From Linnemannia schmuckeri (Eukaryota > Mortierellomycota > Mortierellomycetes > Mortierellales > Mortierellaceae), in the NCBI GenBank assembly GCA_029449235.1, contig JANATG010000003.1, forward strand, positions 2,232,001 to 2,296,000: 64,000 nucleotides of DNA, read 5' to 3'. Shown in pieces: positions 33,245-45,265 of the stretch. The translations under genes were made by a program, and so were the position numbers. The notes under the pieces were generated by a model that was not told the DNA's origin, ran no database searches, and saw nothing but the letters and a program-made list of their open reading frames with translations. Numbering within the stretch: the first letter of the stretch is position 1; the number at the start of each line of letters is the position of its first letter.

Positions 33245-36155
33245 TCCTATGTATATATATGGTTTTTGTCTTGTTGTCTGCAAGCAAGCTGCGTTTGTGT
33301 GCCTTGTCCTGTTCTTGATGTTGTTTGATGAAGAGGGGGGCGGTGAAGGAAAAGTAAGGAGAGAAAGGGGTCAGGGAGGTAGTGGATGATGAAAAGAAGG
33401 GCGGATGATGATGAGAGTGAAGAGAAAAGGGACGAAAAGAAAGAAAAAGAAGAGGAGGGAGAAAGAACAAGAACAAGAAAAAATAGGGAGGGAGAGAGAG
33501 AGGGACGACATGAGAGAGTTTGGGCTGGACACACTGACAGGACAAAAAATGTTGCTGCTGCTCCCTGCCCTGCTCTCTTTGCTGCTGCTGCTGCTCACTC
33601 CTCCTCTCTGTGAACTTTAATGGCGGGAGTCAAAGTAGACACCCTTGTTCAAAGGAGAGAACCAGCTTGCAATATCCCTATTGCTCCACTGCTCACTCAC
33701 TCTTTTCATCCATTTCTTTCTCTCTTTTTCTCTGTCTCTCTTTCTCCGAACTGACTCCGGACGTCGATGATGACGACGACAAAAACAACAAATAGCAGCA
33801 GCAGGGTAGGCCCTGGACTTGTCCAGATATATATCTCTCTCACCGACGTATGAGGTCTCTACGCCTTGTAGAAAGACAACAGCAAAACAGCAACACCGAA
33901 CCAAAACGAGACAAGGTCTCGGTGGGATATATTTTTACTTACACTCTTACACTCAGCCTATGTATAGTACATATGCGGCTTTGTTTCTTTACTGTCATCA
34001 TCACCATAATCATCATCATCCTGTATCCACTGCCTCTCAATTGCTTGCTCATTCTTCCAGGTCCAATTGTTTTATTCCGAGTGATCCATGTGTCTTCTTT
34101 TCCTTTGTCCAGACATATAAAAGGCAAGGCACAACAAAGGGAAGTAGATACAGACACACACGATAATGAATCGATGGATCGGATGGGTGAACAAAGAATG
34201 GAATATCGACAAGCAGAGCTAGGCTAGAAAAAGGAAAACCATAATCAGGACATTCTCTTCCCTCCTCCTTCGTTCTCATTGTAATATTCCTTCCTCTCCC
34301 ACCTATCCAGCCAAGATGGACATTGACTGCACAATCTATCTTTATCTCCAGCCCCGTACAGATGGGGCGGTGTCACTCGGTTTTTTTTTTTTTTTTTTTT
34401 TTTTTTGCTTTTTTTACCTTTTTATCGCCCCCTACTGTCCAACAGGAGATCTACCCTTTTGAATATGGAAGAACGAAAGACGGCCCTGTCTGCCCACGTT
34501 TTTTTGTCTTTTTTTCTATTTTTACATACAGTTCGAAGTGAGCACAGCCGCCTCCGCCATGACCCACCAGAGGGCAATGCCCCCCCCCCCCCCCCCCCCC
34601 TTTGTAAATACGTCTTTGTAGATGGTACTATCGTAAAGACTATGATTTTCAGGCACCAAATTTTTTTTTGCCTTCTCCCGAAATCAGCACCTATCAATAA
34701 CAACAGGCAGACTGACCCGGCAATTGGACAATTTGGCTCATCTTATCTGATCGAACTAAGAACAGCTGCTTGCTCGCTTGCTCGCCAGTTGCCTCAAGTG
34801 CACACAAAAAAGCTGTTGTAAATCACATACTCCAACGCCTCAGCAGAATAACACTCGTACACTCCTTGGATCAACATACAAACGGCACGGATTGAACTAT
34901 CCCATTAGTTTGACTCTGGTCAATTGCTATTCTTGCTGTTCCTCTAAGTCGAGCAACAAAAAAAAAACTTTAAAAGTACTGGGCGCAAAATATAATCGCT
35001 TCAAAACCTCTCCACCCCGCGCTTGTTGGCCTTTTCTTTCACAAGGGAATGCACCTTATTATTTAGCTATTTTGCTTTTTGAACGCAAGACGGCGTAAAG
35101 CTGTAGCCTAGTATCGATGGACATACAAAAGTAAACACAAATGTGCTAGATTTTCAAATGTCCTGCTGCTTTGTCGAAGTGTGGGTGGTCTTCAGCCTGA
35201 CAACCGACAACGACGAAGGGACAAAAAAATGATACACGTCTATTAACGACATATATTGGTGAAAAGAATAAAAAATAAAAAGTGTGCTTGAACATGAGAT
35301 AGATGAACGATGGTTCGTTCATTTCTTTTTTTTTTTCCTTCTTCTGAGCTGTAACTCAATTATGCCTCTCCGTCTGAGCCGTGTCTCCCTCCTTCGTCCC
35401 TCATTGGATGCGTGCTGCAAATGCAGATTAATACAAAAGCAAGAAAAGCGGTAGCGCCCTATCTTGTTGATGGAGGAAGAGATAGAATGTGGTAATAATA
35501 ACACATGAACTCTAGGTAGTCTGTCCACCCATGAACACTAATCTTACTGGGCTACAGCCCTGTGTTCTATCGAAGTAAATAGCACAAACCCCTGGTTTAC
35601 ATCAGAAAAGTGTAAAATTGAACCAGGCGCCCGCCTTTTGGTCTCATTTTGTCTGTGTGGGATCGAAATGAAGGATTTTCTATTGCAATCATTCTTGGGA
35701 AGGAATGAAGGAGAGGGAGAGAGAAGAGCAGAGCAGCACTGGATACGATCGCCATTTTTTTTTTTCGCTTGACTTTTTCATTCAACTGCTATCCTCTTTT
35801 TTTCACCTTCCTTCTTTACTTCTCCCCTCTTCTCCTCCGTCCACCCAATCCCCACCTCTGTCTTCTACCTCCGACCACCTGGTCTCAAGCCAGATCCACT
35901 CTTCCTTCTCGCTCAGCTTAACGATCCCTTCCACCTCGTCTCACTCGAAGACACAAATAACTCTCCTGCATACATATATAACCAACAACAACAACAACAA
36001 CGACAACTACTCCCCCATTCATTCCGCCATCTCTCATTCCCTCCATCTTGTCATCCTCAAGCGTCTCTGCATCTGCTTCTGCATCTGCACACTCTCTCTT
36101 TGGTCAGCCCCTTGACGAACAACAACCCCACAAACAACAATAGCACAGTTACAAC
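33245..36155. other. 2.9 kb intergenic interval
   Basis: No supported gene. The left part (33250-33800) is GA- and CT-rich, consistent with the sugar-transporter leader. The middle has a 26-base T run (34381-34406) and a 21-base C run. The right part (35800-36155) is pyrimidine-rich and then has CAA repeats just before the GH5 start codon, consistent with its 5' leader. Confidence 0.55.
34580..34600. repeat. 21-base C homopolymer
   Basis: Uninterrupted C run in intergenic DNA, 180 bases after a 26-base T run. The length is uncertain, as with all such runs. Confidence 0.85.
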
Positions 36156-37308
36156 ATGGGTGCTACATCTAAACAGAACGGCCGCTCGTGCCTGAGTCGC
36201 CACAAGTGGAAAATCTCCATCCTCGCCTTCATCCTCGTCGCCGTCGCCGTTGCGGTGCCCCTGGCGGTCGTCAAACCCTGGGACAAATACAATCCCAATT
36301 CTTCCTCAAATAACAGCAGTAACAACGGAAACCAATCCACGGGCCCCGTTACCCCTACCAACCCTGGACCCATCCCCCCTACTGTCCCTGTCCTCCCCTC
36401 CAAAAACGACACTGCTCGCGCCAACGCCTACACCCCTGCCCTCAATGAGACCTTTGGTTATGCCACTGGCAAGGTCAAAATGCGTGGTGTCAATCTCGGA
36501 GGCTGGTTGGTCCTTGAGCCTTTCATCTCACCCTCGCTCTTTGAGCCTTATATCAAGCAGGGTGTTATTGATGAATGGACTCTCTGCAAGTTGTTGGGAC
36601 CTGAGAAGGCCAAGGCCCACCTCGAGGCTCATTACTCGACCTGGGTTACTGAGGAGACTTTCATTCGCCTTCAGGGCATGGGCATCAACCATGTCCGTAT
36701 CCCCATTGGTTTCTGGGCCTTGGGTGGTTTGACTGCTGATGAGCCCTATGTTCCCAGTCTCTCGTGGACGTACCTCCTTCGCAGTATCGAGTGGGCCCGC
36801 AAGTACGGCATCCGTGTCATGGTTGAGCTCCATGCTGCGCCCGGTTCCCAGAACGGCTGGAACCACTCGGGTAGACTGGGTGGAATCAACTGGATCAACG
36901 GCACCGAGGGTATTACCAACGCCCAGCGCACTCTTACTTACCTCCAACAGCTGGCCACTTTCTTCTCCGGCCCTGATTATGCCCACGTTGCGCCCATCAT
37001 GGGTCTATTGAACGAGCCTGCTGCCCATTTAATTGGTGTTGACCCCGTCAAGAGCTGGTACACACAGGCCATGAACGTTGTTCGTGCTGCTACTGGTGCC
37101 GGTGAGGGCAAGGGTCCCTGGGCCATTATTCACGACGGCATGGTTGGCCTCAACGCCTGGGCTGGCTTTTTACCCAGTGGTGACCGTGTCATGCTTGGTA
37201 CGTGATGTTTGCTTGGGTGTTATTTTTATCTGAATCTATTATCGATTTGCAAATTAGCACGCACTCACAACGGTTCAGGTCTCGGTAAACCCAAAATTAA
37301 CGCCCTAT

Positions 37309-37354
<46 letters not shown>

Positions 37355-37866
37355 TTTCTCCCTCTCCCTCTCTGTCAGACACTCATCAGTACATTATGTT
37401 CAACGATGACCTGATGCGCATGAACCAGACTACCCAGCTGAAGTTTGCCTGTGAAACCTGGGGTGGATCCATGATTACGAGCACAAAGGAGTTTGGCCCC
37501 ACCATGGTCGGCGAGTTCTCGGTTGCCGTCAATGATTGCGCCACCTACCTCAACGGAATCGGAGCCGGCTACCGATGGGACGGCACCTACAACGGCGCTC
37601 CCCCCAAGTCACCCAACAGCACCTGCACCAACGAGAACAATGCTTCGACCTACACGCCCGAGTACAAAAAGTTCTTGTCCAGCTACTTCTTGGCTCAGAT
37701 TGAGGCTTTCGAGCAAGGAGCTGGTTGGTTCTACTGGAATTTCAAGACCGAGAGTAACCCCTTATGGTCGTATTTCGCTGGCGTTGAGGGTGGTTGGATC
37801 CCCAAGGATGTTAACAACCGTGGCGCGTCGTACTGTGCCTCTGCCGGTTATACCTTCAGCGGATAA
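36156..37866 (+). CDS. Membrane-anchored GH5 glucan exo-1,3-beta-glucosidase
   Basis: Two exons, 36156-37197 and 37379-37866, giving 509 aa. The N-terminus is type II: about 20 polar/basic residues, then a membrane segment (ISILAFILVAVAVAVPLAVV), then an Asn/Ser/Pro-rich stalk. The catalytic domain has fungal GH5 exoglucanase landmarks: MRGVNLGGWLVLEPFI, the substrate-site motif NHVRIPIGFWAL, VMVELHAAPGSQNGWNHSG, the general acid/base Glu in LLNEPAA (~287), LDTHQYIMFN across the splice junction, and the nucleophile Glu in MVGEFSVA (~392). Such enzymes remove glucose from beta-1,3-glucan in cell-wall remodelling. Two WY-type aromatic patches (GWFYWNFKTE) also match the family. The intron carries a 44-base T run close to its acceptor. 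Confidence 0.92.
37310..37353 (+). repeat. 44-base T homopolymer in the GH5 intron
   Basis: The longest homopolymer in the window. It lies 25 bases before the acceptor of the only intron of the exoglucanase gene, acting as an exaggerated polypyrimidine tract. A second T run (37896-37923) follows the stop codon. Confidence 0.85.
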
Positions 37867-39049
37867 CTTAATTTGTTTCGCTGTAGTTCTTTGCGTTTTT
37901 TTTTTTTTTTTTTTTTTTTTTTTCGTTTATCTCACTTTGCGCGCACACATAGATTTCTTTGTTTTTCTTGTTTGATACGATACCACCTAGTAAATTTCTC
38001 AACCGTGTTTTTTTAATCCTATATGTACTGTAACCAATGATGATGTACATTGAAGAATTTTGCCCGAGCGAGTATCGCTGGTAGCAAGCCATCTGGATCC
38101 AGAGGGGGGAGGGAATATCTATCTTTCAGGAACAGAAACACGTTCGATCAGAGTAGCCCTCTTCTAGCGGCAAGACGGACTGGCGCTTTCCTCTCTTTTT
38201 TCTCCGTCAATTGATACCAAAAATAACTCGGTCCCTGTTTGCTTGCTGCAGATGGGCGTAACCCATAAGGATGCATGAGACGCATGATACAGAATTCAGA
38301 TAGTCAACTGTCCGTCTATCTGTGTGCACCCTTCTCTGCCATCACTCCCATGCTCTTCTGTTTCTCTCTCTCCTGTCCTGTGCCATAGCATTGAAAATAA
38401 TAAAGATAAAATTGTCCCATGGTCCGCTCATCTCTCATTCACTCTATCCTTCTATCCTCCGACCCATTTTCGTCGATTCGGAGCCAGGCGCCATGACTGT
38501 CTTCTTTCCGACATATCGTGGATTGTAGTTCTGACTATCAGATACGCGTCCGTCCCGCAGTTTTCTCTATTGCTGAAAACAGTCTGTGCTGAAATAAAGG
38601 TGGAATTTGCCTGTTCTCTATCGGGTGAGTATCGTAGTCAACTGTGGCAGAGGGATGGCTGTGGTAGTTGGGAGCCATGTTTGTGAAATATAGGAGTTTA
38701 CACTTAGTATTTGATGAAAGCGTGAATAGGAGATCTTGTGGAAGATGTATCGGCCGAGGTAGCCTCCAGTCGTGTTTATCTCATGGCATCGTCTAGTTGG
38801 TCTCCAGGGTATTGTGAGTTGCCTCTCCATGAGTAGCTATCAATTATGTGGTATATAGTGCAAGTACAAGAAAACAAGACCGAGGTAAAAGTAGACATCT
38901 ACTTGTACTACCTGCGAACGAGTAGTTTGCTGACTTTTTTTCTACTTTTTTTTCTACTTTTTTTTTTTTTTTTTTTTTTGTTTGCGTAGTTTCACTATGA
39001 AGTAGTTCCCTGAGGAGAGTGCTCTGAGAAATCTCCGTCGCAAAGCCCG

Positions 39050-40480
39050 TCGTCCTACCTGTGAAAGTATGGGATCCTGAAGAAATCTGTTTTGCGGTTG
39101 AAAGAGACGTATCTTCAATGACGATGTATCCAGGACCAGGATTACCAACTGAAGAGCCTTTTAAAACCGCATCGAGATTGGGACGACCAAAACAGGTAAG
39201 ATAAAAAAATGGCGGTCATGCCAATATTTTGCATTGGTTGGCTTTTGTCGCGATATATTGAGGAGGCAGAGGTTATCAGGGCTTGTACCGCGAACAAGTC
39301 AGTTGAAGTCCAATGGTGCTCAACTCATACCATTGCCGCGATAAAAGCCTGTCAAAGAGAAATCCCTAACTTAAAGCCCTTGCTGTTTTCTTGATCCCTT
39401 GATACAGAGAACTGATCTTCCTTTTGCAGATCTCATGGACGACTCGTACCTCACCCCTGAACCAACATTGCCATCCTTGACACCTGAAGAAATCGGTCCT
39501 TGTCATTAGGTTTTTTTCATTCCCTAAACTCCTGCCCCGCCGTTCAAAAGCCGCAGTACTTTGGATAAACTCGCATCCTCGGCAAAGGTGTTTTTTGTCA
39601 CGTTGAAAGTCGAGTAAAAGCTGCTGTTTCGGTGCAGCATCCCCTCGTCCCCGAGCGGCGCACGCATCGCAAAGGATTGTCAGTGTTAGCCACTGCTGAT
39701 GTCGCCTCATCATCAATATATATTTTTTTCAAATCCTCAATCGCCCGTGGCTGCTCCGTCCGAGTTACTACAACCAATTGATGTCGGTTCTTCCGATGAA
39801 AAAAAAATCCTCAAGGTTCAAGATGTCGAAAGGTCTACTTGATCGGCCAGATCTTTCTCTCAATGTGCTATCATCTTCGCCGCCGCCGTCGCCCAAACTC
39901 GAATCCAGTTTGTAGAGAACCGAACAAGCCCCAAAGATCGATACAAAATGGACGCGGACGTAGCAAGTTCAAATCCTCTTCATCCTTGGAGGAGTTCATC
40001 GTAGGCCGCCAATTTTTTTTCAATGGTTTCGCCCAATCACTTTCGCCGTCCTGTCAGTTCCTGTTATCGCCAGAGACAGCCATCCCTAAATCGGATATCC
40101 AGTTCCTTCATCTTTCAATCCCAAATACACCCCGCCCAGCCCTGAAAACCGCACCAGCAGGTCTAACCGAGAACCGTTTCGGAGACTGTTCAGAATCCTG
40201 CTGCTGGCAACTCTGGATGAAACCAATTATTGAAATTCCTATCAAAAAAAATATTCTTCAAGTCAGGGGCAAAAGCGAAAGCGAATCAAACACTGGCGAT
40301 CCCATATCCTCTTCAAAGGACTCCATCGTTGGATTCGACAACTATCTTTTTGTTCGGCCTATCCCCCGTCTTGTCTGTTCTAGGAATCTCTGGAAATGTA
40401 GTTGAACAAAAAAATTGGGTATTAAGGTTCTCCTTCAAGCCTCGGATTCAAAGGCGTTCCGCTTGATCACCAGATCACTA
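39050..40480 (+). pseudogene. Probable decayed coding region of unknown family
   Basis: Several coding-like blocks appear on the plus strand in shifting frames, with no single open gene. One reads VVLPVKVWDPEEICFAVERD and continues to TASRLGRPKQ, followed by a GTAAGA donor (about 39048-39198). Another, TDLPFADLMDDSYLTPEP and then TLPSLTPEEIG, lies at about 39412-39510. Others are STLDKLASSAKVFF (about 39556), KGLLDRPDLSLNVLSSSPP (about 39830) and SSLEEFIVGRQFF with SPETAIPKSDIQF (about 39985-40120). The composition resembles real genes here more than the surrounding AT-rich DNA. A 188-aa frame at 39839-40405 covers part of it but starts mid-block. No family is recognised, and a spliced live gene is not excluded. 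Confidence 0.3.
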
Positions 40481-40824
40481 TCCAAAAAGCGAAATCTCTT
40501 CTAGCCTAAGGCCAGTAAAGACGACGCCCTTCTAAGCCTGGAACCAATGAAGGCGCGTCGTTTTAAAAACTATAGAACACGCAATCTTGTTCGCCTCCTT
40601 TCTGTATATTGCTGTATCATTGTGTATCTTCCCTCTCAAAAAGGTCCAGTAGCGAAAAAAAAAGCCGTGTAGAGACAGTTGTTTCTTTCAAAGGTGAAGA
40701 GTATTTCCCAAATATGTACAAAGAACCAAAACGCGTGCTTTCTCCAAATCAGGACCCTCCTTTTTCAAACCTACAACAGAACATTTTTTTTTTTTTTTTT
40801 ATTTCGAACAACGAGTTTATTTTT

Positions 40825-43800
40825 CTATATCTCCGACCGAGCACCAGAAGCACCCGCCGAGGCATGACCATTGTCACCGGACTGGAGACGGGCCAGAGGA
40901 GGGAGGAGAGGCTTACTCGTAGAAGAAGCCTGCCACAGATGGGCTCCTGAAGAAGAAGAGGCGGTCCCATTCCCGGAGGAGAACCAAAATGAGTCGCTAT
41001 AAATAGGGTCGATTGACATATCCAGATGATGGTTGTATTGGTGATGCAGTGGTGCGTGAAGACCGCCTCCAATGCTAGTCCCAGAAAGAAGCGAAGACGA
41101 AGAGAGCTGATCCTGCGAGAAGGTGAGAGTCGGATGATCATTGTCCTCCTCAGAGACCTCATCCAGATCAAACTCCCGCTCAAGACTCTCCCAGACCTCC
41201 ATCTCCTTTTCAACAGCCTCCTTGAGTCGAACATTCGAATCCTTCAGTTCCCGAATATTTGCGTTCAGCTCTTGAATCTTTACGTTCTTTTTCTGAACAT
41301 CCTCCTCGAGTGCCGCAACTTTCAGGGTCACCTCGCGGTCCTTGTCCTTGTTGGCCTTGGCAGCAACCTTCCAAACAATCTGCTGCTGCTCTAACCGCTG
41401 AAGCCGCAGCTGCAACGGCGCAACCTCACTCTCCTGCAACTGACTCGTCTGGACCACCCAGTTCGCTCGATCCCCCTCCAGTCGCTTCATCTCGGCCTGC
41501 AGTCGCTGGCATTCAACCTTGAGGGGGGCAATCTCAGTCTTGAGAGTCGACTGCGCAGCCTGGACATCCAACTCCAGCGTCCGAATCACATCAACTATAT
41601 CCTCGAGCGACTGCTGGGTCGAAACAGTCGACTCTTTGACCTCGCGCAACTCGTCCTGCAGCGTCAAAGTATGGGCGTTGGTCTGCTTGATTGATTCCTG
41701 GAGGAACGACAGTTTCTGCCGTCGCTTTTGGTCCTGGAGTGCGGCTTTTGCCTGTCCGCGTCCGATACCTTCGAGTTCCTGTCGTAAGAGAGCTTCGGAT
41801 TTGCTTTGGTCCCGCTTTAGCTTCTTGATGGTTGCTCGGGTGGCTGCGGCAGTATCGACGGATGCCTGGATCGAAGCCTGAAGTTGTTCCAGAAGCAGTT
41901 GGTTCGCACTCTTTTGTTCTACGAGTGAGGAGGAGAGTTTGCCGGAAAGGGGTAAGGAGTCTGAAGAACGCGTCGACTGGGACAAAGAGGCGAGCGCGTC
42001 AGATGCAGCGGTGGCCAAGGCAGGCAGGGCAGAAGCGACAGCGTTGGTGGTGCTGGTAGCCTTGGACTTGCCGCCATCTTCTCCTAAACCTGCTCCTGTC
42101 CTGTCGTTGCTGTTGCTTTCCCGTTGCGCCTTCTGGTTCCTTTTGCTCTTGCGGTTCTTTGGGTTCTTTGGTGCAGGATCGATGGGTTTGGTGGGTTTCT
42201 CAAATACAGTGGTCGTCGGTATTGGCGTCCCAGCTTTTTTTTTAAAAAAAAAAGTAGGTTTCACGTGACAAAGCAAAGAGAAAAGCATACGGAATAACAA
42301 AAAAAAATTAATAAACGAGTCATTCTGCATGCTGCTGCGGGAAGGAAGCGAAAGGAAAGGATGTGCACCAACAAAAAACAACAAAAACGAAAACAAAAAC
42401 ACAAAAAGATAAATAAGACCGAAATAAAAGCAAAAAAAAGAAAAAAGACTTACGTGGTGCTGCGCGGGTGCCAACTCTGGCGATAAAGCTCGAAAACCGG
42501 TGCACTTTCATCTCGATCTCATAATCGGTCGCCGGCGTAAGTCCAAAAAGCGTAAAACTCTGCTCGTCCGGAAAATGATATTGGACTTGCCGCCAGGGGA
42601 TATAGTTGACGTGGATCACAATGTCAGAAGTCGAGATGATCCTTGGTGTTGGTGTTGATGCTGTTGAATTTGAAGGAGGACGATTTGCTGATGACGATGA
42701 ACTGGAAAAGGAATTGGCGATAGATCCGACCTTGATGGCCGACAGATCGATCGTGTCGTTCGATATCCTTGATCCTGTCGTACTCTCGTCCGTTGCTGTT
42801 GTAGACGATAATGACGATGGTGTTGATGATGTGTTTTTAGAATCCTGTGCTGAAGGTTGTTGCTCCGGAACTGGTGCCTCCGATAGTGCATTGAGACAAA
42901 ATGATACCGTGAAGGGCGTAATCTCCGTGATGCACAGCTCAAAGCGCAAGTTGCTGTTATCCGTCGATTGGTTTGTTGCCCGTCTACTTGTCGATCTAAA
43001 AGATGGACAGAAAACATCAATGGTCTTAGTTAAGAAGAACCGCACTGACGCCAACGTAACAACATGTTTGCTTTAACAAAAAAAATACAAAAAGATGGGG
43101 CTTGGACTGATTACTGTACCTGAACGAGACGGGCCCTTCCTTTTGAGCGCCGACATAGTTGAGATATCGTCCCTGGATCTGATCCGGCTCAGCGCTATGA
43201 AGCATGACATCAACCAACTCGGACATGAGGATGTAGAGTCCAAACCCAACAGTGTGAACGGGGATGACTTTATAGGGCGTCAGATCCAGAATCGAGGCCG
43301 ACGAGAGATCTCTCCTGTAAATGTCGACAAGTCCAAAAAGGAACCAGAGCAGACAAGAGACCGAGTCGCCAAAGACAAGTCCGCGAGTGAGGTTGATAAC
43401 ATAAAAGTAGACGAGGATGTTGGCTACAGTGGGCAGGAAACTGAGTCGATCCTGATGCAGAAAGAGTTGACCAACAAGCAAATCAAGCATTCCCAAGAAC
43501 GAGGTCAATCCGAGTCCGTGTTTGATTGAGGTTTGGAAAGCTCTTCGCAAAGCGACGATAGACTGGACACAGAATCCGATCCATTCGAGGCGAGTCGGGA
43601 GGGAGGTGATCTGGCCGTTGAGGGCAAACATGACCACGTAGAAGGCGACGAGGTCAAACAGCTTATGGTGCATCGAGAAAAATAGTTTGAGGTGGTCCTG
43701 GAAGCGGGTGGTCAGGGCTGCGGGCCATGGAATCGAAGATGACGATCCTGATCCTGCCTGCTCTGGCTCCGATCCTGCTCTAGCTCCAGTTGCTCTACTT

Positions 43801-43857
43801 GTTGCTCTAGTTGTTGCTGCTGCTCCTTCAGATCGAGAGGAAACTTGGTCAGAAAAG

Positions 43858-43891
<34 letters not shown>

Positions 43892-43985
43892 CGATTGATT
43901 GTTGTTGGTGATGTTGGGGGATGGTTCGTGGTCCTTGTGCTGGTCCTGGTGGTAGGTGTTCGGTCAGTTGTTGGTCCGATTCCAT
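40825..43985 (-). CDS. AcrB-like membrane protein with FN3-like segment and long coiled coil
   Basis: Exons 43985-43120, 42995-42454 and 42233-40825 join in frame to 938 aa. Order: a Gln-rich disordered N-terminus, then about five membrane helices at residues ~105-280 (LFDLVAFYVVMFALNG, TVANILVYFYVINLTRGLVF, HTVGFGLYILMSELVDVML). A beta-rich segment similar to a fibronectin type III fold follows (IVIHVNYIPWRQVQYHF, FTLFGLTPATDYEIEMKV). Next comes a basic linker, then a coiled coil of roughly 250 residues (~560-810) rich in Lys/Glu/Gln/Leu. This layout resembles Aspergillus AcrB, linked genetically to the CreB/CreC deubiquitination network in carbon repression. The molecular role of that family is not established and the assignment rests on architecture. 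Exon 3 uses a poor A-rich acceptor (AAAAG/CT). Confidence 0.75.
43860..43895. repeat. (TTG)n / CAA repeat encoding polyQ
   Basis: TTG repeat on the plus strand, read as CAA on the coding strand, giving about ten consecutive Gln near residue 35 of the AcrB-like protein. Confidence 0.85.
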
Positions 43986-45064
43986 CGCTGTGGGGCCAGA
44001 AGGGGCCAGACCCTGTTGGGCCGTAGACCTGTCGTTGACGGCGTGGCCAGAGGAGCTACGAGACTCCTCGAGGAAAGTAGTAATAAGAGCCGAGGCTGAC
44101 AGGGCTTGTGTTCGTGTTCAGATCCAGCCAAATGGATGTTGAATCCGATCAGGTCGTTGCTTGTTTGCTGTTGTTGTGATTCCTGTGATGCTGTCCTCCT
44201 GGCAGAGTGAGTGAATGCTGGATGGAAGAAAGAGGGCGTCGGAGTAAGGTTGAGAGGAAAGAGAGGATGATGGAGGAAGAGATCCAAAAAGTGTAAAAAA
44301 GAGAAAGGGAGACGATCTCGAACACTTTTTAAAAAGGGAAATAAAAGGAGAGACTGGCAAAGTACTGGGCTGGCTGGGTTGGACCTAACGGCTCAGACAG
44401 GGAAGGGGCACAACCTTGACTCTCTTGAAGCAGTCACCTTCCCTTCATTAATTTGCACGAGGTGGGAAAGAAACTATTACATGGCTCCAGCACGGGGGGG
44501 ATGATCCATCGGGACAACATTCTTTCTTGTTTGACTGCATGCCAAACGTAACAAGTGTGTGCCGCATTCAGTATTCATTATCGAGGAGCATGCATCATAT
44601 CCAAACTCCTCTTTCCCTTATCATCGGTAGACTGCATCCCCACACACGTTCATAGCAATAGTATGCCCCTCCTCCTCCCTTCATTGGCCATGTGGAATGG
44701 ACAATGCCCCTGGTCTGCTTTGCTTTGCTCTGCTCTGACTCTCTTCTCACGACATTTTGAATCACATTGGAAGAACGAGAACTATTGGACCGAGAAAGTG
44801 CCACAGAGTACAGCAAACAGGTAAAAAAAAAAAAGTGGCGTGAGATTCATTTCTCCATTCTCAGGGGCAATTTTGCTGATGAAAAATATTTGGATCGTTG
44901 TTGAGTTTGTGCGCTGATATCAGTAAACAACCCACTGAACTGATCAAAACACACAAGCGACTTCTCGCTCGATGTCATCGTCAAGGGCGTTTAGGGCACC
45001 CTGGCTGCCTTTGGTGGCCTCTTTTACTGCTGCTTCTTTAATTCTTCTTCTCGTTCTTGTATTC

Positions 45065-45215
45065 TCTCTTTCGTTTTTCTTCTCTTCTCTTCTCTTCTCT
45101 TCTCTTCTCTTTTCTTTTCTTTTCTTTTCTTTTCTTCCCTTTTCATCCCTTTTCTTCCCTTTTCATCCCTTTTCTTCCCTTTTCATCCCTTTTCTTCACT
45201 TTTCTTCTCTCACTC
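45065..45215 (+). repeat. Nested pyrimidine repeats in the Msc7 leader
   Basis: A tandem of TTCTC pentamers grades into TTTTC pentamers. These are followed by about four degenerate copies of a 10-base unit alternating CCCTTTTCAT and CCCTTTTCTT. It ends about 50 bases before the aldehyde dehydrogenase ATG, so it probably lies in the promoter or 5' leader. Confidence 0.8.
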
Positions 45216-45265
45216 TTTTTCACCCTTCTCCACTCCTCCTCCTCCTGCCCCTACCCGCGAAAAGA

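Noticed and set aside
34116..34123. TATAAAAG as a promoter
   Set aside because: No coding gene starts within 2 kb on the plus strand, so there is nothing for it to drive in this window.
39839..40405. 188-residue plus-strand frame as an intact gene
   Set aside because: It begins within a coding-like block, and neighbouring blocks lie in other frames. It was treated as part of a probable decayed region.
44972..45265. N-terminal extension of the Msc7-type protein through the CT-repeat leader
   Set aside because: The extension encodes only repeat-derived Phe/Ser/Leu. The ATG at 45266 has a good context and gives a length matching yeast Msc7.
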